A DNA stretch of 64,000 bases from Arthrobacter sp. ISL-48 (GCF_018613805.1 NZ_JAGGPL010000009.1:166142-230141); one strand, 5' to 3'; numbered from the stretch's first letter, positions 36,097 to 44,358 are shown. Notes: generated by a model from the sequence alone, not told the origin. Made by a program: numbers and translations.

Positions 36097-36116
36097 CAGG
36101 GCGCTCGGCATCCGGG

Positions 36117-36157
36117 AACGGCCCTGGCCCGCAAAAACGTTGCGGGCCAGGGCCGTT
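36117..36157 (+). terminator. Terminator hairpin after the PL11 gene
   Basis: An 18-bp perfect stem from AACGGCCCTGGCCCGCAA, loop AAACG, lies 20 bases after the stop codon. It has no T-run but is very stable, and it also faces the convergent SRPBCC gene. Confidence 0.8.
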
Positions 36158-36200
36158 CGTGCGGTTCAGGGCCGGTCAGCCCGTCCGACGGCGGTCCGGG

Positions 36201-37175
36201 TCAGTGCTGGCCGAGGTTTCCGCCCAGTGGCGGAAGGCCGCCTGGCCGGCCGTCGTCCTCACGGCGTTCCCCGGCGCTGAGATTTTCGCCCTCAACTGTT
36301 TCATCGGACTCGCCCTCGAGGTCCACCATGCCGTTGGTCTGGTCGAAAGTGTGCCCGATCTGCTCATCGCCGCGCTCGGCCAGTGGGTTGTCGCTGGTGC
36401 CGGCTGCGGTGGGATCGGTTGAAACCGGCTCCATCGGTACGGACTCCATCGGCATCGGCTCCACGGGAACGGAGGAGTCCATTGGCGCCGGCTCCATCCG
36501 CGCGGGTTCCGTGACAGGCGGCATAGGCATGGAGGCGTCCATGCCGGTCACGTCACGGGCCTCATCCGCGTCCTTGTTCGTTCCCGCGCTCATGGCAGCG
36601 GCCGCGCCGGCAGCGGCGGCGACCCCGGCCGCCCCGGCCGCCTTGCCGGAGATTCCTGCCTTGCCGGAATCGCCCTGTGATGCTGCCGCGTCCTCAACCC
36701 CAGGGGTGCCCACGGATGTGCCCTCGTTGACCGAGCCCCGCCAGGCGCCGCTGGCATAGCCCTCATGTTCGATGAACTCCTTGAACTTTTTCAGGTCTGC
36801 CTCGGCCTGGCGCTCTACAACGTGCAGCTTGTCTCCCACCTTTTCGACCCATCCCTCGGGGTCATATTCGAGGGTCAGCCGCAGGGAGGTCTGTCCGCCG
36901 CCTACGTCCTCAAACTCCACGGCGCCGGCGTTGGTGGCCCCTTCCGTGGCGGCCCATGCAACCTTGCGGTCAGGAAGCTGCTCCAGGACCTTGGCAGTCC
37001 ACTTCCTGCGGATGCCCGCGATTTCGGCCACCCACTCCAGGCGGTCATCGCTGAGTTGCTTCACGCTTTTCACGCCGCCCATGAAGTGGGGGAATTCCTC
37101 GAACTGGGTCCACTGGTTGTATGCCGTGCTCACCGGTACGTTCACCAGAATGCGTTTTTCCACCTTAGTGCTCAC
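36201..37175 (-). CDS. SRPBCC (START-like) protein with long low-complexity Met/Pro tail
   Basis: A 324-residue protein. Residues 1 to about 145 form a polyketide-cyclase/START-like fold (VEKRILVNVPVSTAYNQWTQ, then FPHFMGGVKSV, and LEYDPEGWVEKVG). A linker, an Ala/Gly-rich segment (about residues 178-200) and a repetitive tail follow. In the tail Met alternates with Pro, Glu and Ser (MPMPPVTEP, RMEPAPMDSS, EPMPMESVPME). The GTG at 37175 with AAGGAG is chosen over an upstream ATG. Single-domain relatives (YndB/CoxG-like) bind lipids or hydrophobic ligands; the tail's role is unknown, with metal or surface binding possible. Confidence 0.8.
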   Translation of the reverse strand: MSTKVEKRILVNVPVSTAYNQWTQFEEFPHFMGGVKSVKQLSDDRLEWVAEIAGIRRKWTAKVLEQLPDRKVAWAATEGATNAGAVEFEDVGGGQTSLRLTLEYDPEGWVEKVGDKLHVVERQAEADLKKFKEFIEHEGYASGAWRGSVNEGTSVGTPGVEDAAASQGDSGKAGISGKAAGAAGVAAAAGAAAAMSAGTNKDADEARDVTGMDASMPMPPVTEPARMEPAPMDSSVPVEPMPMESVPMEPVSTDPTAAGTSDNPLAERGDEQIGHTFDQTNGMVDLEGESDETVEGENLSAGERREDDGRPGGLPPLGGNLGQH

Positions 37176-37265
37176 AACGTCTCCTTCGACTTGAACCGGA
37201 TCTGATGAGGATTTATTAATCATCAGTATGCTTACCATACCGCCGTCGGGAGTCCGGGAGCCAGC

Positions 37266-37333
37266 CCCAACCAGGTCGCCGTAGATGTCGTTATGGGGCG
37301 CCCCCTGACGACATCTGCTGCGACTCAGTTGGG
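37266..37333. repeat. REP-like palindromic element, copy B
   Basis: A nested palindrome: CCCAAC with GTTGGG, GGTCGC with GCGACT (imperfect), AGATGTCGT with ACGACATCT, and a GGGGCGCCCC centre. On the minus strand the arm reads CCCAACTGAGTCGCAG, against CCCAACTGACTGGCAG in copy A. It lies between the SRPBCC promoter and the end of the PL26 gene. Confidence 0.78.
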
Positions 37334-37350
37334 TGGAAAATGCGACGCCG

Positions 37351-37370
37351 GCAGCCTCCGGGAAGGCTGC
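37351..37370 (-). terminator. Hairpin directly after the PL26 gene
   Basis: GCAGCC and GGCTGC flank an 8-nt loop, starting at the base after the stop codon on the minus strand. A GCATTTTCC run follows about 10 bases later. It is a weak terminator candidate. Confidence 0.4.
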
Positions 37371-40004
37371 TCAGCCGGGCAGATGATCCCCGATGAGGGC
37401 CAGGTTTTGGATCACCGCCAGGCCGAACTGGGAGGCGTCGTTGGTGGAGACGGTGGGTGCCTCGTCTACCGGAAGGAGCACGTGCGGAGGCTGGATGGTC
37501 TTCAAGGTAAAGGCCGCTTCATGGTTCAGATGCTCCCCGCCCTCGGCGAAACTTTCCCAGGCCCGGGTGGCCAGGCCAGGGTCTCCCAGCCGCGAGGCGG
37601 CGTAGGCGCTGAGCCTGCTGTGGGCCTGGGTGAGGTAGATTCCGGCCAGGGGCTGGCCCACGGCCTGGATCTGTTCCTCCTCTGTGGCGAGGAACAGCCG
37701 GCAGTACTGCAGCCAGGCGCGTTCGAACTCCTTGTCCGGAACCAGGTCCACCAGCTCGCTGCAGATTTCCACCAGGCCGAACACGGCGCTGAGGTGCGAG
37801 ACCCGGATGGCTTCCCTCCCGGCGTCGAACCTTCCCTTGTCCAGGTCGTAGAGGGCCTCGCCCGTGAGGAAGCCGTACTTCAGTGCGCCGATGTCCGCCA
37901 TCGTGCCCAGCAGCCGGTCGCGGGAGCGGGGGTTGCCCGTGCGTTCCCAATCGGTAAGCCACGTCGCTGCGAGGGAACCCCAGTCGGTCCCCAGCCCCAC
38001 GCCCAGTGCGTTCCGGTCCGGCCGGTAGGTGTCCGCATCCGGGCGGACCTTGCGCACAGGATCAAGGCCCAGGAAGTTCTGGTCGCTGTCCACCAGTTCG
38101 GTCAGGAGGTCCCCGGTGCGTTCGTCGGCCGTGAGGTAGTAGTAGAACCGGCGGTAGGCAGGAGTGCTGATGCGCAGCTGCTTGGCGCTGCAGCCCCAGT
38201 GCTGCACGTTGTGCCGGGAGCCCAGGCCGCGCCAGGGGCCCAGGTGGTAGACGTCCACCTCGCCGGTGTGCCGCGTCATTGCCTCGGCAAATCGGAAGAT
38301 ATCCGCACGCCCTGACCTCAGGTAGGAGTACCAGAGCCACAGGTCGGGGGAGAGTTCGGAGTTGTCCCAGGCGTAGCCGCCCACGTCGTACCGCCAGACA
38401 TGCCGGTCGAAGTCATAGGTGTGCATGACGTCGCCGTAGTTCCAGAAGCCGTACCAGCGGCGCTGCTCCACCTGGCCAGTGTAGAAATCGAAGAGGAAGT
38501 CCAGCCTGTCCTCGAGTTCGGCGCGGGCCGGGGTGCTGCGGTCCACGGGTGTCCAGTCGCCGAAGACCTGGGCGGAATGGAGGTACTCCGGGGTGGCCTG
38601 CAGGAGGGCGGGTGTGGAAGCCGCCTTTGCGTCGGCGGCGAGGCTTTCGGTGGTAGGCGTAGAGCTGTAGGCAAAGAGGTTAAGCTCGTGCGTCCGGGCG
38701 ATGCCTGTGGGGTTGCCGAAGCCGGGTTCGTAGTCCTCGTAGGTGATTTCCAGGCCCTCAAGCTGTTCCTCAAAGGTGTCCTGGCTCAGGCCGTCATGGT
38801 AGAACCTCAGGTCCATGGGCTGGGCTTCCGGCGAGTAAATCCACGCGGTCAGCGAAGCCTCGCCGGTGGCGGCGTTGCCGATGTCCAGCTGGCCGGGGTG
38901 GGACTGCCAGAAGTCCTTGATGCCAACGCCCAGGCCGCCGCGGTTGTCGCTGAGGGAGCAGAACCCGGCCGCCCTGGTCCCGCCGGAGATACCCACCCAA
39001 CCATGATTCGCGGCCGTGCGCTTACGCAGTTCGAAGCCGTCCGCGCTGAGCTGGCTGAGGGTGTAGTCGTTCCAGGCTGGGATCAGGTGGAGCCGCCCGG
39101 AGACCTCCTCGTTCCATTCAGCCAGCGGCGGGGTTGGGTCGCCTGCCAACTGGGCCCGGCGGACCTCTTCCCCGGGGTCCCGGCGCAGGCCGGTCAGGCC
39201 GCGCACGGCTTCGAGCAGGAATCCACCGTCTGCTCCGGCGATTCTCACGTGCCGGTTGTGGAGCTCGCCCTCGAGGGGAACCGTGAAGCGGACGCCCAGC
39301 CCGGCCAGGAAATCCTGCTCGGCATCGCCGTCCCAGATGAACGAGTGGACCATGCGTACACTGCGGGCTCCGGCGTAAAAATAGAGCCGGACTATAAACG
39401 GCAGCCAGCTGGGCTTGTCGCTTGTTGCGCTGTCAGGGCAGTGCTTTCCTTCCAGCCGCACCACGGCGCGGATGGGACCGCTCTGTTCAAGCACGACGGC
39501 GGTGACCTCACCGGTGAACGCCTCCCGGGCAACAGGTCCAGGTCCATCGGCCAGGCAGTCCTGGAGCAGGCTGACCAGCCGCCCGTCGCGGGCAACGGTG
39601 ACACCGCCGCGGGACAGGGTGCTGAACAGGGAGCAGCCGCGGCGTTTGATCACCATCTCCAGCGGCCCTGTGGTCACCGTGACACTGTCCTCGGTCTCCA
39701 TCACCTCCACCTGGGGTGCCGTTCCTGCTTCCGGTGTGGCCCCGCCGTCGGACGTCACCCGGTATTCGGGGGAGGGCGCGTCGGTGGCGGGGAGGGCAAG
39801 CCCTGCCCATTTTAGGGATCCGTCGGGCCAGGTGGCCAGGGGCCAGGCCTGGCTCGCGACGGGCTGGTTGTTGGCGTCGCGCACCGTCAGTTCTTCCGGG
39901 CCTGCCACCATTCCGCGGGCAAAGGGCATGCCCCAGGTGGTTCCCCCGCTGAGTTCCAAAGGCGCGCCGCCGTCGAGCCACGTGACATGGGTGTTCTGAG
40001 TCAT
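37371..40004 (-). CDS. Exo-rhamnogalacturonan lyase-like protein (PL26, YetA/PcRGLX type)
   Basis: An 877-residue protein of the PcRGLX/YetA group. The N-terminal RIFT-barrel-like domain holds WLDGGAPLELSGGTTWGMPF and WPDGSLKWAGLALP. An (alpha/alpha)n toroid follows, with RWYGFWNYGDVMHTYD, YAWDNSELSPDLWLWYSYL and GLGSRHNVQHWGCSAKQLR, segments that line the active cleft in this family. It has no signal peptide, so it probably works in the cytosol on imported unsaturated rhamnogalacturonan oligomers. The start may be 9 bases earlier. It shares an AGAAAGCG-type operator with the PL11 gene. Confidence 0.85.
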   Translation of the reverse strand: MTQNTHVTWLDGGAPLELSGGTTWGMPFARGMVAGPEELTVRDANNQPVASQAWPLATWPDGSLKWAGLALPATDAPSPEYRVTSDGGATPEAGTAPQVEVMETEDSVTVTTGPLEMVIKRRGCSLFSTLSRGGVTVARDGRLVSLLQDCLADGPGPVAREAFTGEVTAVVLEQSGPIRAVVRLEGKHCPDSATSDKPSWLPFIVRLYFYAGARSVRMVHSFIWDGDAEQDFLAGLGVRFTVPLEGELHNRHVRIAGADGGFLLEAVRGLTGLRRDPGEEVRRAQLAGDPTPPLAEWNEEVSGRLHLIPAWNDYTLSQLSADGFELRKRTAANHGWVGISGGTRAAGFCSLSDNRGGLGVGIKDFWQSHPGQLDIGNAATGEASLTAWIYSPEAQPMDLRFYHDGLSQDTFEEQLEGLEITYEDYEPGFGNPTGIARTHELNLFAYSSTPTTESLAADAKAASTPALLQATPEYLHSAQVFGDWTPVDRSTPARAELEDRLDFLFDFYTGQVEQRRWYGFWNYGDVMHTYDFDRHVWRYDVGGYAWDNSELSPDLWLWYSYLRSGRADIFRFAEAMTRHTGEVDVYHLGPWRGLGSRHNVQHWGCSAKQLRISTPAYRRFYYYLTADERTGDLLTELVDSDQNFLGLDPVRKVRPDADTYRPDRNALGVGLGTDWGSLAATWLTDWERTGNPRSRDRLLGTMADIGALKYGFLTGEALYDLDKGRFDAGREAIRVSHLSAVFGLVEICSELVDLVPDKEFERAWLQYCRLFLATEEEQIQAVGQPLAGIYLTQAHSRLSAYAASRLGDPGLATRAWESFAEGGEHLNHEAAFTLKTIQPPHVLLPVDEAPTVSTNDASQFGLAVIQNLALIGDHLPG

Positions 40005-40079
40005 TGTGTCCATTCCGTTGTTAGCCGCTTCCGGCTGCCGAGGACGGCAGCACGCAGCCTGCAACTGGTGCGGCACGTG

Positions 40080-40093
40080 AGAAAGCGGTTTCT
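40080..40093 (-). promoter_or_regulatory. LacI-type operator before the PL26 gene
   Basis: AGAAAGCGGTTTCT differs from the perfect palindrome at 33915 at one base. It lies 76 bp before the PL26 start. The surrounding gap 40005-40226 shows no gene. Confidence 0.6.
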
Positions 40094-40226
40094 GATCCGG
40101 GATTTAACGTAGCGCGCTTAGGAATCGAACCGCAAGGGCCGTCCGCGAATATTGCGGGATTGTCCCGGTCCGTCGCTTGCAGGTGGGACTGCGGGTTATC
40201 GGGACACGAAGTCGGCGGCGCCCGGC

Positions 40227-40385
40227 CTACTTGCCCGGGTCAGGTTTACCGGCGTCTTCATCTTCTGTGTCGGCGCCTTCGGCAGGGTCCTGGGAATGCA
40301 TCCGGAGGTCCGTTGGATCGGCGTCGAGATCCCCTTCGGACGGGGCTTCGCTGTGGATTCGCTGGGCTGCTGACTTCTCACTCAT
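40227..40385 (-). CDS. Short acidic disordered protein, unknown function
   Basis: A 52-residue hydrophilic protein rich in Asp, Glu, Ser and Pro (SEAPSEGDLDADPTDLRMHS, then DPAEGADTEDEDAGKPD). AGGAG lies 8 bases before the ATG at 40385. No hydrophobic segment or cysteine is present. It is the third of the short acidic ORFs in the window. The next upstream gene on the minus strand is the alpha/beta hydrolase 90 bp away. Confidence 0.5.
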   Translation of the reverse strand: MSEKSAAQRIHSEAPSEGDLDADPTDLRMHSQDPAEGADTEDEDAGKPDPGK

Positions 40386-40475
40386 GACTGCTGCTCCTGT
40401 GCTGCCGATGGGCTGGGGCGTTGCCTTATCCATCATTCAGCCCCTGCATCTGCAGGCTGTCAAGAACCGTAGCTG

Positions 40476-41321
40476 TCAACGCTGCGGGCCGACTTTGTCC
40501 CGACCGATCTGTGTCGATAACCAGCGTTGGAGATCTGCCATGAGTGCCACGGGTGCATCCAGCTGGATGAGGTATCCGGCTCCGGGGATCATTGTCAACG
40601 TACTCCCCGGGATGGAGGCTTGCAGACGCCCTGCCCGGTCGGCGGGGATCCACGTGTCCTCTTGTCCCCAGATGATGTGCGTGGGAGCGCATACGGCGGC
40701 CAGATATGGTTCGAGTTCGCTTGTGAAACGCTCATCGGCCTGCGCGATCTGGCGGTAGAAGGCCGCTTGGCCCTCGTGGTCAGCCCAGGGGGCGGCAAGC
40801 AGCTCGGCAGCATGAGGTGGGAGTCCGCGATGACTGGCCCCAGCGATGTAGGCATCCAACGCGCCCCGATGCACGGCTGCGGGGAGCTGCGCGAAAACAT
40901 CCGCATTCTCCTTGACCAAAGTGAAGAAGGGCGACCCCCAGGGCCGCAGCGCGACAACGTCCACCAGGCACAATGACGCAAACGAGCGCCCGTGCAGGAG
41001 ATGTGCCCGGAGCGACACGGCACCTCCATAGTCGTGGGCGACGACGTGCGGCCGGTCCAGCTCCCAATGCGCCAGAAGCGATGAGAAGGCCTCCCCCTGA
41101 ACACCGAGGTCGACGTCATGGTGCCGTTCCTTTGAGGATGCGCCGTAACCCGGCATGTCCCAGAGGTAGACGGTGAAGTCACGAGCGAGGGCCTCGGCGA
41201 ACGGAGCCCACAACGCCGAGGACCATGGTGTGCCGTGGCAGAAGACGAGCGGAGGGCCCTCGCCGGTTGCCCTCCAGACGATCCGCCGGTTGCGCCACGT
41301 GAATGTTCTGTCGAGTATCAC
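40476..41321 (-). CDS. Alpha/beta hydrolase with Asp nucleophile (epoxide hydrolase / dehalogenase-like)
   Basis: A 281-residue cytosolic alpha/beta hydrolase. The oxyanion-hole motif is FCHGTPWSS (HGTPW type) and the nucleophile elbow is VAHDYGGAVS, giving Asp97 instead of Ser. This is the version of epoxide hydrolases and haloalkane dehalogenases. A cap region and a strand with IIWGQEDTWIP (catalytic acid) follow, and the distal part GAGYLIQLDAP lacks the usual GHxxxxE histidine at its expected place. Catalytic competence is therefore uncertain. The GTG at 41321 has no clear ribosome site. It lies directly next to a degraded kinase gene. Confidence 0.75.
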   Translation of the reverse strand: MILDRTFTWRNRRIVWRATGEGPPLVFCHGTPWSSALWAPFAEALARDFTVYLWDMPGYGASSKERHHDVDLGVQGEAFSSLLAHWELDRPHVVAHDYGGAVSLRAHLLHGRSFASLCLVDVVALRPWGSPFFTLVKENADVFAQLPAAVHRGALDAYIAGASHRGLPPHAAELLAAPWADHEGQAAFYRQIAQADERFTSELEPYLAAVCAPTHIIWGQEDTWIPADRAGRLQASIPGSTLTMIPGAGYLIQLDAPVALMADLQRWLSTQIGRDKVGPQR

Positions 41322-41373
41322 CGGTCCATGGTCGCAGGGTGTTGCGGGCGTAGCCACGGCGGGATCTGACCGC

Positions 41374-41828
41374 CTACGGCATTTCGGCGAAGTCATCGAC
41401 CAGCCGCTGGATGTCGCGGCGGGGTCCGACGGCACCGCCGGGAGTGGTTTCCAGGGCGCCGACGAGGTTGATCTAACCCTTCCAGAGCGCCCAACCGCGT
41501 CCACGGGACCACGTTGCCTGGTCAACACCGAGCGTTTTGCGGAAGACCCGGCGGGCGGAGGAGTCAAAGAACGTCCAGGCGATGACCATGTCGCAGGCGG
41601 GACCACCCACGCCCGAGCAGCCGAAGTCGATAACGGCTGAAAGCCCGCCATCACGCGTCAACAGGTTCCCGGCGACGTCACCGTGGAACCAGACCGGCTC
41701 ACTATCCCATCGGGCCCTGACGGCATGATCCCAGACCCGTTTGACGTCGTCTGCGGGGATTTCGCCACCTAGGGCATCGATGGCGGCGAGCGCCTCGTCC
41801 GCGTAGACGGATGGCGGCGCGCCTCTGT
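41374..41828 (-). pseudogene. Aminoglycoside phosphotransferase-family remnant
   Basis: The frame encodes the C-terminal half of an APH-family kinase: VWFHGDVAGNLLTRDGG (catalytic loop, HGD), VIDFGCSGVGGPACDM (metal-binding DFG-like motif) and RGWALWKG. A TAG at 473-475 past 41000 (41473-41475) stops the frame. It then continues with INLVGALETTPGG to a second stop at 41374. The N-terminal about 150 residues are missing; coding resemblance stops near 41828, where an FMN-reductase remnant begins on the other strand. The gene is non-functional. Confidence 0.85.
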
Positions 41829-42083
41829 ACCGCGGTCATGGAGTCCTCCACGCGCAGCGTCCTGAGCTTCTTGGATGCACCCCAGCTCAATGCGCCGGAG
41901 GCCTACTTCACGTTCCATGCCCAGGTTTACGCAGAGGACGGCGAGGTCAGGGGCGAATCCACCGCCAAATTCCTTCGCCACTACATGGCGGAATATGGCG
42001 CATTCGTCGAGCGGGTGTTGGGCGCGAACGCTCCAGGCCACATCGGCGACCTGGAGCCGGATGCGGATAAGCTGCCGCGCTGA
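41828..42083 (+). pseudogene. NADPH-dependent FMN reductase C-terminal remnant
   Basis: The frame from about 41828 reads VMESSTRSVLSFLDAPQLN, APEAYFTFHAQVYAEDGEV and STAKFLRHYMAEYGAFVERV to a TGA at 42083. This is the C-terminal half of an NADPH-dependent FMN reductase (flavodoxin fold). The N-terminal half, including the FMN phosphate loop, is absent and no ribosome site precedes it. It stands head to head with the truncated kinase. Confidence 0.75.
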
Positions 42084-42135
42084 CGCACAGGTTTGTGTAT
42101 CGGATCCGGCGCGGGACTGTGGGAGTGGACATGAC

Positions 42136-42609
42136 CTAATCCAGCGGCAGGGTGACAGTTACGGTGGTGCCGCACCCCGGGCTTGAGCAGATGTCAACGG
42201 AACCGCCCGCCTCGTGGACGGCCACTGACATCAGCCGCAGTCCGTAGCCGTGGTGCCGCCCGCTGATGGCGAGCTGGCTCTCAAAGCCCGTGCCGTCGTC
42301 GGACACCACCAACCGGATCCCGTGGTCCACGGCAGCGAGCTGGACGGTGAGGTCAGAGGCGTCCGAGTACTTCAGCGCATTGCTCAACGCTTCCCGGGCC
42401 GACTGGTAAAGCAAGGACGCGCAGTCCGCCGGGATCTCGATGCCCCAGTGCGGAGTATCCCAGTGCACTGCGGTCCCTTGCTGACGGAGGGGCGCCGTAA
42501 GCCGGTCAATACAGCCGGCCAGCCCCAAGGTGTGGAAGTCGGGCGGATGAAGATCCGTGATCACCCCGTCCACGGCGACTACTTCATCCAGAGCTGATTC
42601 GTTCCCCAT
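42136..42609 (-). CDS. Orphan histidine-kinase ATPase domain (NarX/DesK type) lacking sensor and phospho-acceptor
   Basis: A 157-residue protein consisting mainly of a HATPase_c domain. ITDLHPPDFHTLGLAGCIDRL is the helix linking the dimerisation domain. EALSNALKYSDAS is the N box and VVSDDGTGFESQ the G1 box. GYGLRLMSVAVHEAGGSV is the G2 region, and the GCGTTVTVTLPLD end is intact. The phospho-acceptor His and any sensor region are missing. The ATG at 42609 has AGGAAG upstream, so the ORF could be translated. It may be a kinase remnant or a stand-alone ATPase regulator. Confidence 0.65.
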   Translation of the reverse strand: MGNESALDEVVAVDGVITDLHPPDFHTLGLAGCIDRLTAPLRQQGTAVHWDTPHWGIEIPADCASLLYQSAREALSNALKYSDASDLTVQLAAVDHGIRLVVSDDGTGFESQLAISGRHHGYGLRLMSVAVHEAGGSVDICSSPGCGTTVTVTLPLD

Positions 42610-43048
42610 GACTTCCTGCTTCCCCACTGCTGGTGGTCCTTATGCTTCAAGCGTGGACCGCCGACCGCATGGGTTGCGAAGGGTTGAGTCAAGATCGGAT
42701 CAAAAATCCGCGGAGGGCTGGAGCGGTGTTGCCGTTACTGCGACGACACCGCCTTGGGATGCACCACGGTCAGGTTCATGCACCTCAAGACCCAGCGCAC
42801 AAACTGAGGGCGGCCGCTGAGAGCAATCTATTGTTGCGCTGTTCTTTACCAAAGCTTGTAGGTTTGCTTCCATTTCTCTGCTGATGGATTGCGTTCACGT
42901 TGAAAGACTCAAAGTCAATAGGTATTTGAATACTTCCAACGGAGACTTGGCGATAAATGCGCGACACATCACAACGGCATACAGAAAATAAGGCGCGCTG
43001 GGCTAGTCAGTCCGGCACCCGTGGAGTCCGGCATGGGAAAAACTGCGG
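42610..43048. other. 439-bp non-coding region
   Basis: No convincing gene, hairpin or known RNA is seen. Base composition is lower in GC than the flanks, with AT-rich stretches near 42830-42990. It probably contains the promoter for the glycosyltransferase gene. Confidence 0.5.
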
Positions 43049-44098
43049 GTGATTACTGTCCTTATTCCGGCCCATAATGAAGCGGCTGGCATATTTGAAA
43101 CCCTTGATTCCCTCAAGAACCAGACCCTTCTTCCTGACAGGGTAATTGTTGTTTCCGACAATTGCACCGACACTACCGAGCAGATTGCGCTGGCCGAGGG
43201 GGCGGAGGTCATCTCCACGCTGGGAAACGCGGACAAAAAGGCCGGAGCGCTGAACTTTGCTCTCAGCAGGCTCCTCCCATTGGCTGGGCCGGAGGACATG
43301 TTCCTCATTCAGGACGCGGATTCCCAGCTTTCCCGGGACTTCATCGAGAGGGCCGTGAGCCATCTGCAGTCGGACTCCCGGCTCGGCGCCGTGGGTGGTG
43401 TCTTCCGTGGAGGAGCTGGCGGAGGCTTCGTGGGGCACCTGCAACGGAATGAATATGCCAGATACGCGCGCGACGTGAAACGCCTCAAAGGGAAGTGCCT
43501 GGTAGTAACAGGTACTGCGGCCCTGTTCAGGGCGCGGACCCTACGGGACGTCGTCGCAGCCAGGCTGGACGGGAAACTGCCCCCCGGCAACGGGCGCGGC
43601 GGCGTCTATGACACCTCGGTCCTGACCGAGGATAACGAACTCTCGTTTGCCCTGCTCACCCTCCACTACCGGATCAAGTCCCCGGCTGACTGCACTCTGG
43701 TCACTGAGGTGATGCCGTCCTGGGGCGAATTGTGGGCCCAGCGGCTCCGGTGGAAGCGCGGCGCCGTGGAGAACTGCGTCCAGTATGGCTGGACCCGTGT
43801 CACCCGACCGTACTGGGGGCGGCAGGCCCTCTCGGTGATCGGGGTGCTGGTGACTCTGGCGTATTTCGGCACGGTGGCGTTTGCACTGGGCACGGGGGCC
43901 GGGCTGCATATCCAGCCCTTCTGGCTGGCCGTGACCGGTGTCTTCGTGATCGAGCGTGTGGTGACAGTCCGGCTCCGGGGATGGAAGTACATGCTCGCCG
44001 CCGCCACCATGTACGAGCTCGTGATCGACCTGTTCCTGCAACTGGTCCACGCGAAGGCGTACGCAGACGCAGCCCTCAACAATAAGAAAGCCTGGTAA
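43049..44098 (+). CDS. Membrane glycosyltransferase family 2
   Basis: A 349-residue GT2 enzyme with an N-terminal GT-A domain (VLIPAHNEAAGIFETLDSL, VVSDNCTDTTEQIA). The metal/nucleotide site is QDADSQ, the acceptor-side motif is VLTEDNELSFAL, and a QRLRWKRGAVEN motif completes the Q-x-x-RW signature of processive synthases such as cellulose, hyaluronan and chitin synthases. Three to four C-terminal membrane segments follow the catalytic part. It probably builds or exports a surface polysaccharide. The GTG start at 43049 has a weak ribosome site; the first strand begins directly at it. A tiny LAxTG protein gene starts 5 bp after its stop. Confidence 0.88.
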   Translation: MITVLIPAHNEAAGIFETLDSLKNQTLLPDRVIVVSDNCTDTTEQIALAEGAEVISTLGNADKKAGALNFALSRLLPLAGPEDMFLIQDADSQLSRDFIERAVSHLQSDSRLGAVGGVFRGGAGGGFVGHLQRNEYARYARDVKRLKGKCLVVTGTAALFRARTLRDVVAARLDGKLPPGNGRGGVYDTSVLTEDNELSFALLTLHYRIKSPADCTLVTEVMPSWGELWAQRLRWKRGAVENCVQYGWTRVTRPYWGRQALSVIGVLVTLAYFGTVAFALGTGAGLHIQPFWLAVTGVFVIERVVTVRLRGWKYMLAAATMYELVIDLFLQLVHAKAYADAALNNKKAW

Positions 44099-44103
44099 CA
44101 ACT

Positions 44104-44268
44104 ATGTATGACAACCCAGCAGCTCCGGCAGCCGCCGGCGTCGGCTCTGGAACGCTCGCTATGACGGGGGCCGGTGACCTGTTCTGGGTGGCTTTGGCGG
44201 CTTTCGCCCTCCTGGCGCTCGGCCTGGCCATCAAGCGGATTGTGCCCGTTCGGGGTGGCAGGTCCTAA
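44104..44268 (+). CDS. 54-residue protein with LAxTG sorting-like signal
   Basis: The product has a short Ala/Pro/Gly-rich N-terminus of about 17 residues, then LAMTGAGDLFW, a hydrophobic helix (VALAAFALLALGLAI) and a basic tail (KRIVPVRGGRS). LAxTG + membrane helix + Lys/Arg is the layout of a class E sortase signal known in Streptomyces and relatives. There is no export signal and almost no mature part. It starts 5 bp after the glycosyltransferase stop, so it is probably co-translated and could be a small membrane partner of that enzyme. The LAMTG match could be coincidental. Confidence 0.55.
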   Translation: MYDNPAAPAAAGVGSGTLAMTGAGDLFWVALAAFALLALGLAIKRIVPVRGGRS

Positions 44269-44295
44269 GTACTACCGGTACTTTCGCAAGCAGTG

Positions 44296-44350
44296 CAAGC
44301 GCAGGGCGCCCCGTTGTCCGGTCCGCCCTGCGCTTGGCCCTTTCTTTGCT
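44296..44350 (+). terminator. Terminator between the LAxTG gene and the GH16-like gene
   Basis: CAAGCGCAGGGCG (44296-44308) pairs with CGCCCTGCGCTTG (44324-44336), followed by CCCTTTCTTTGC. It is a 13-bp stem with a T-rich tail, ending the glycosyltransferase unit and facing a convergent gene. Confidence 0.8.
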
Positions 44351-44358
44351 TTGCCGGA

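Noticed and set aside
36540..36680. Ala/Gly-rich part of the SRPBCC protein as a membrane segment
   Set aside because: The segment is short, small-residue and broken by charged residues; a linker is more likely.
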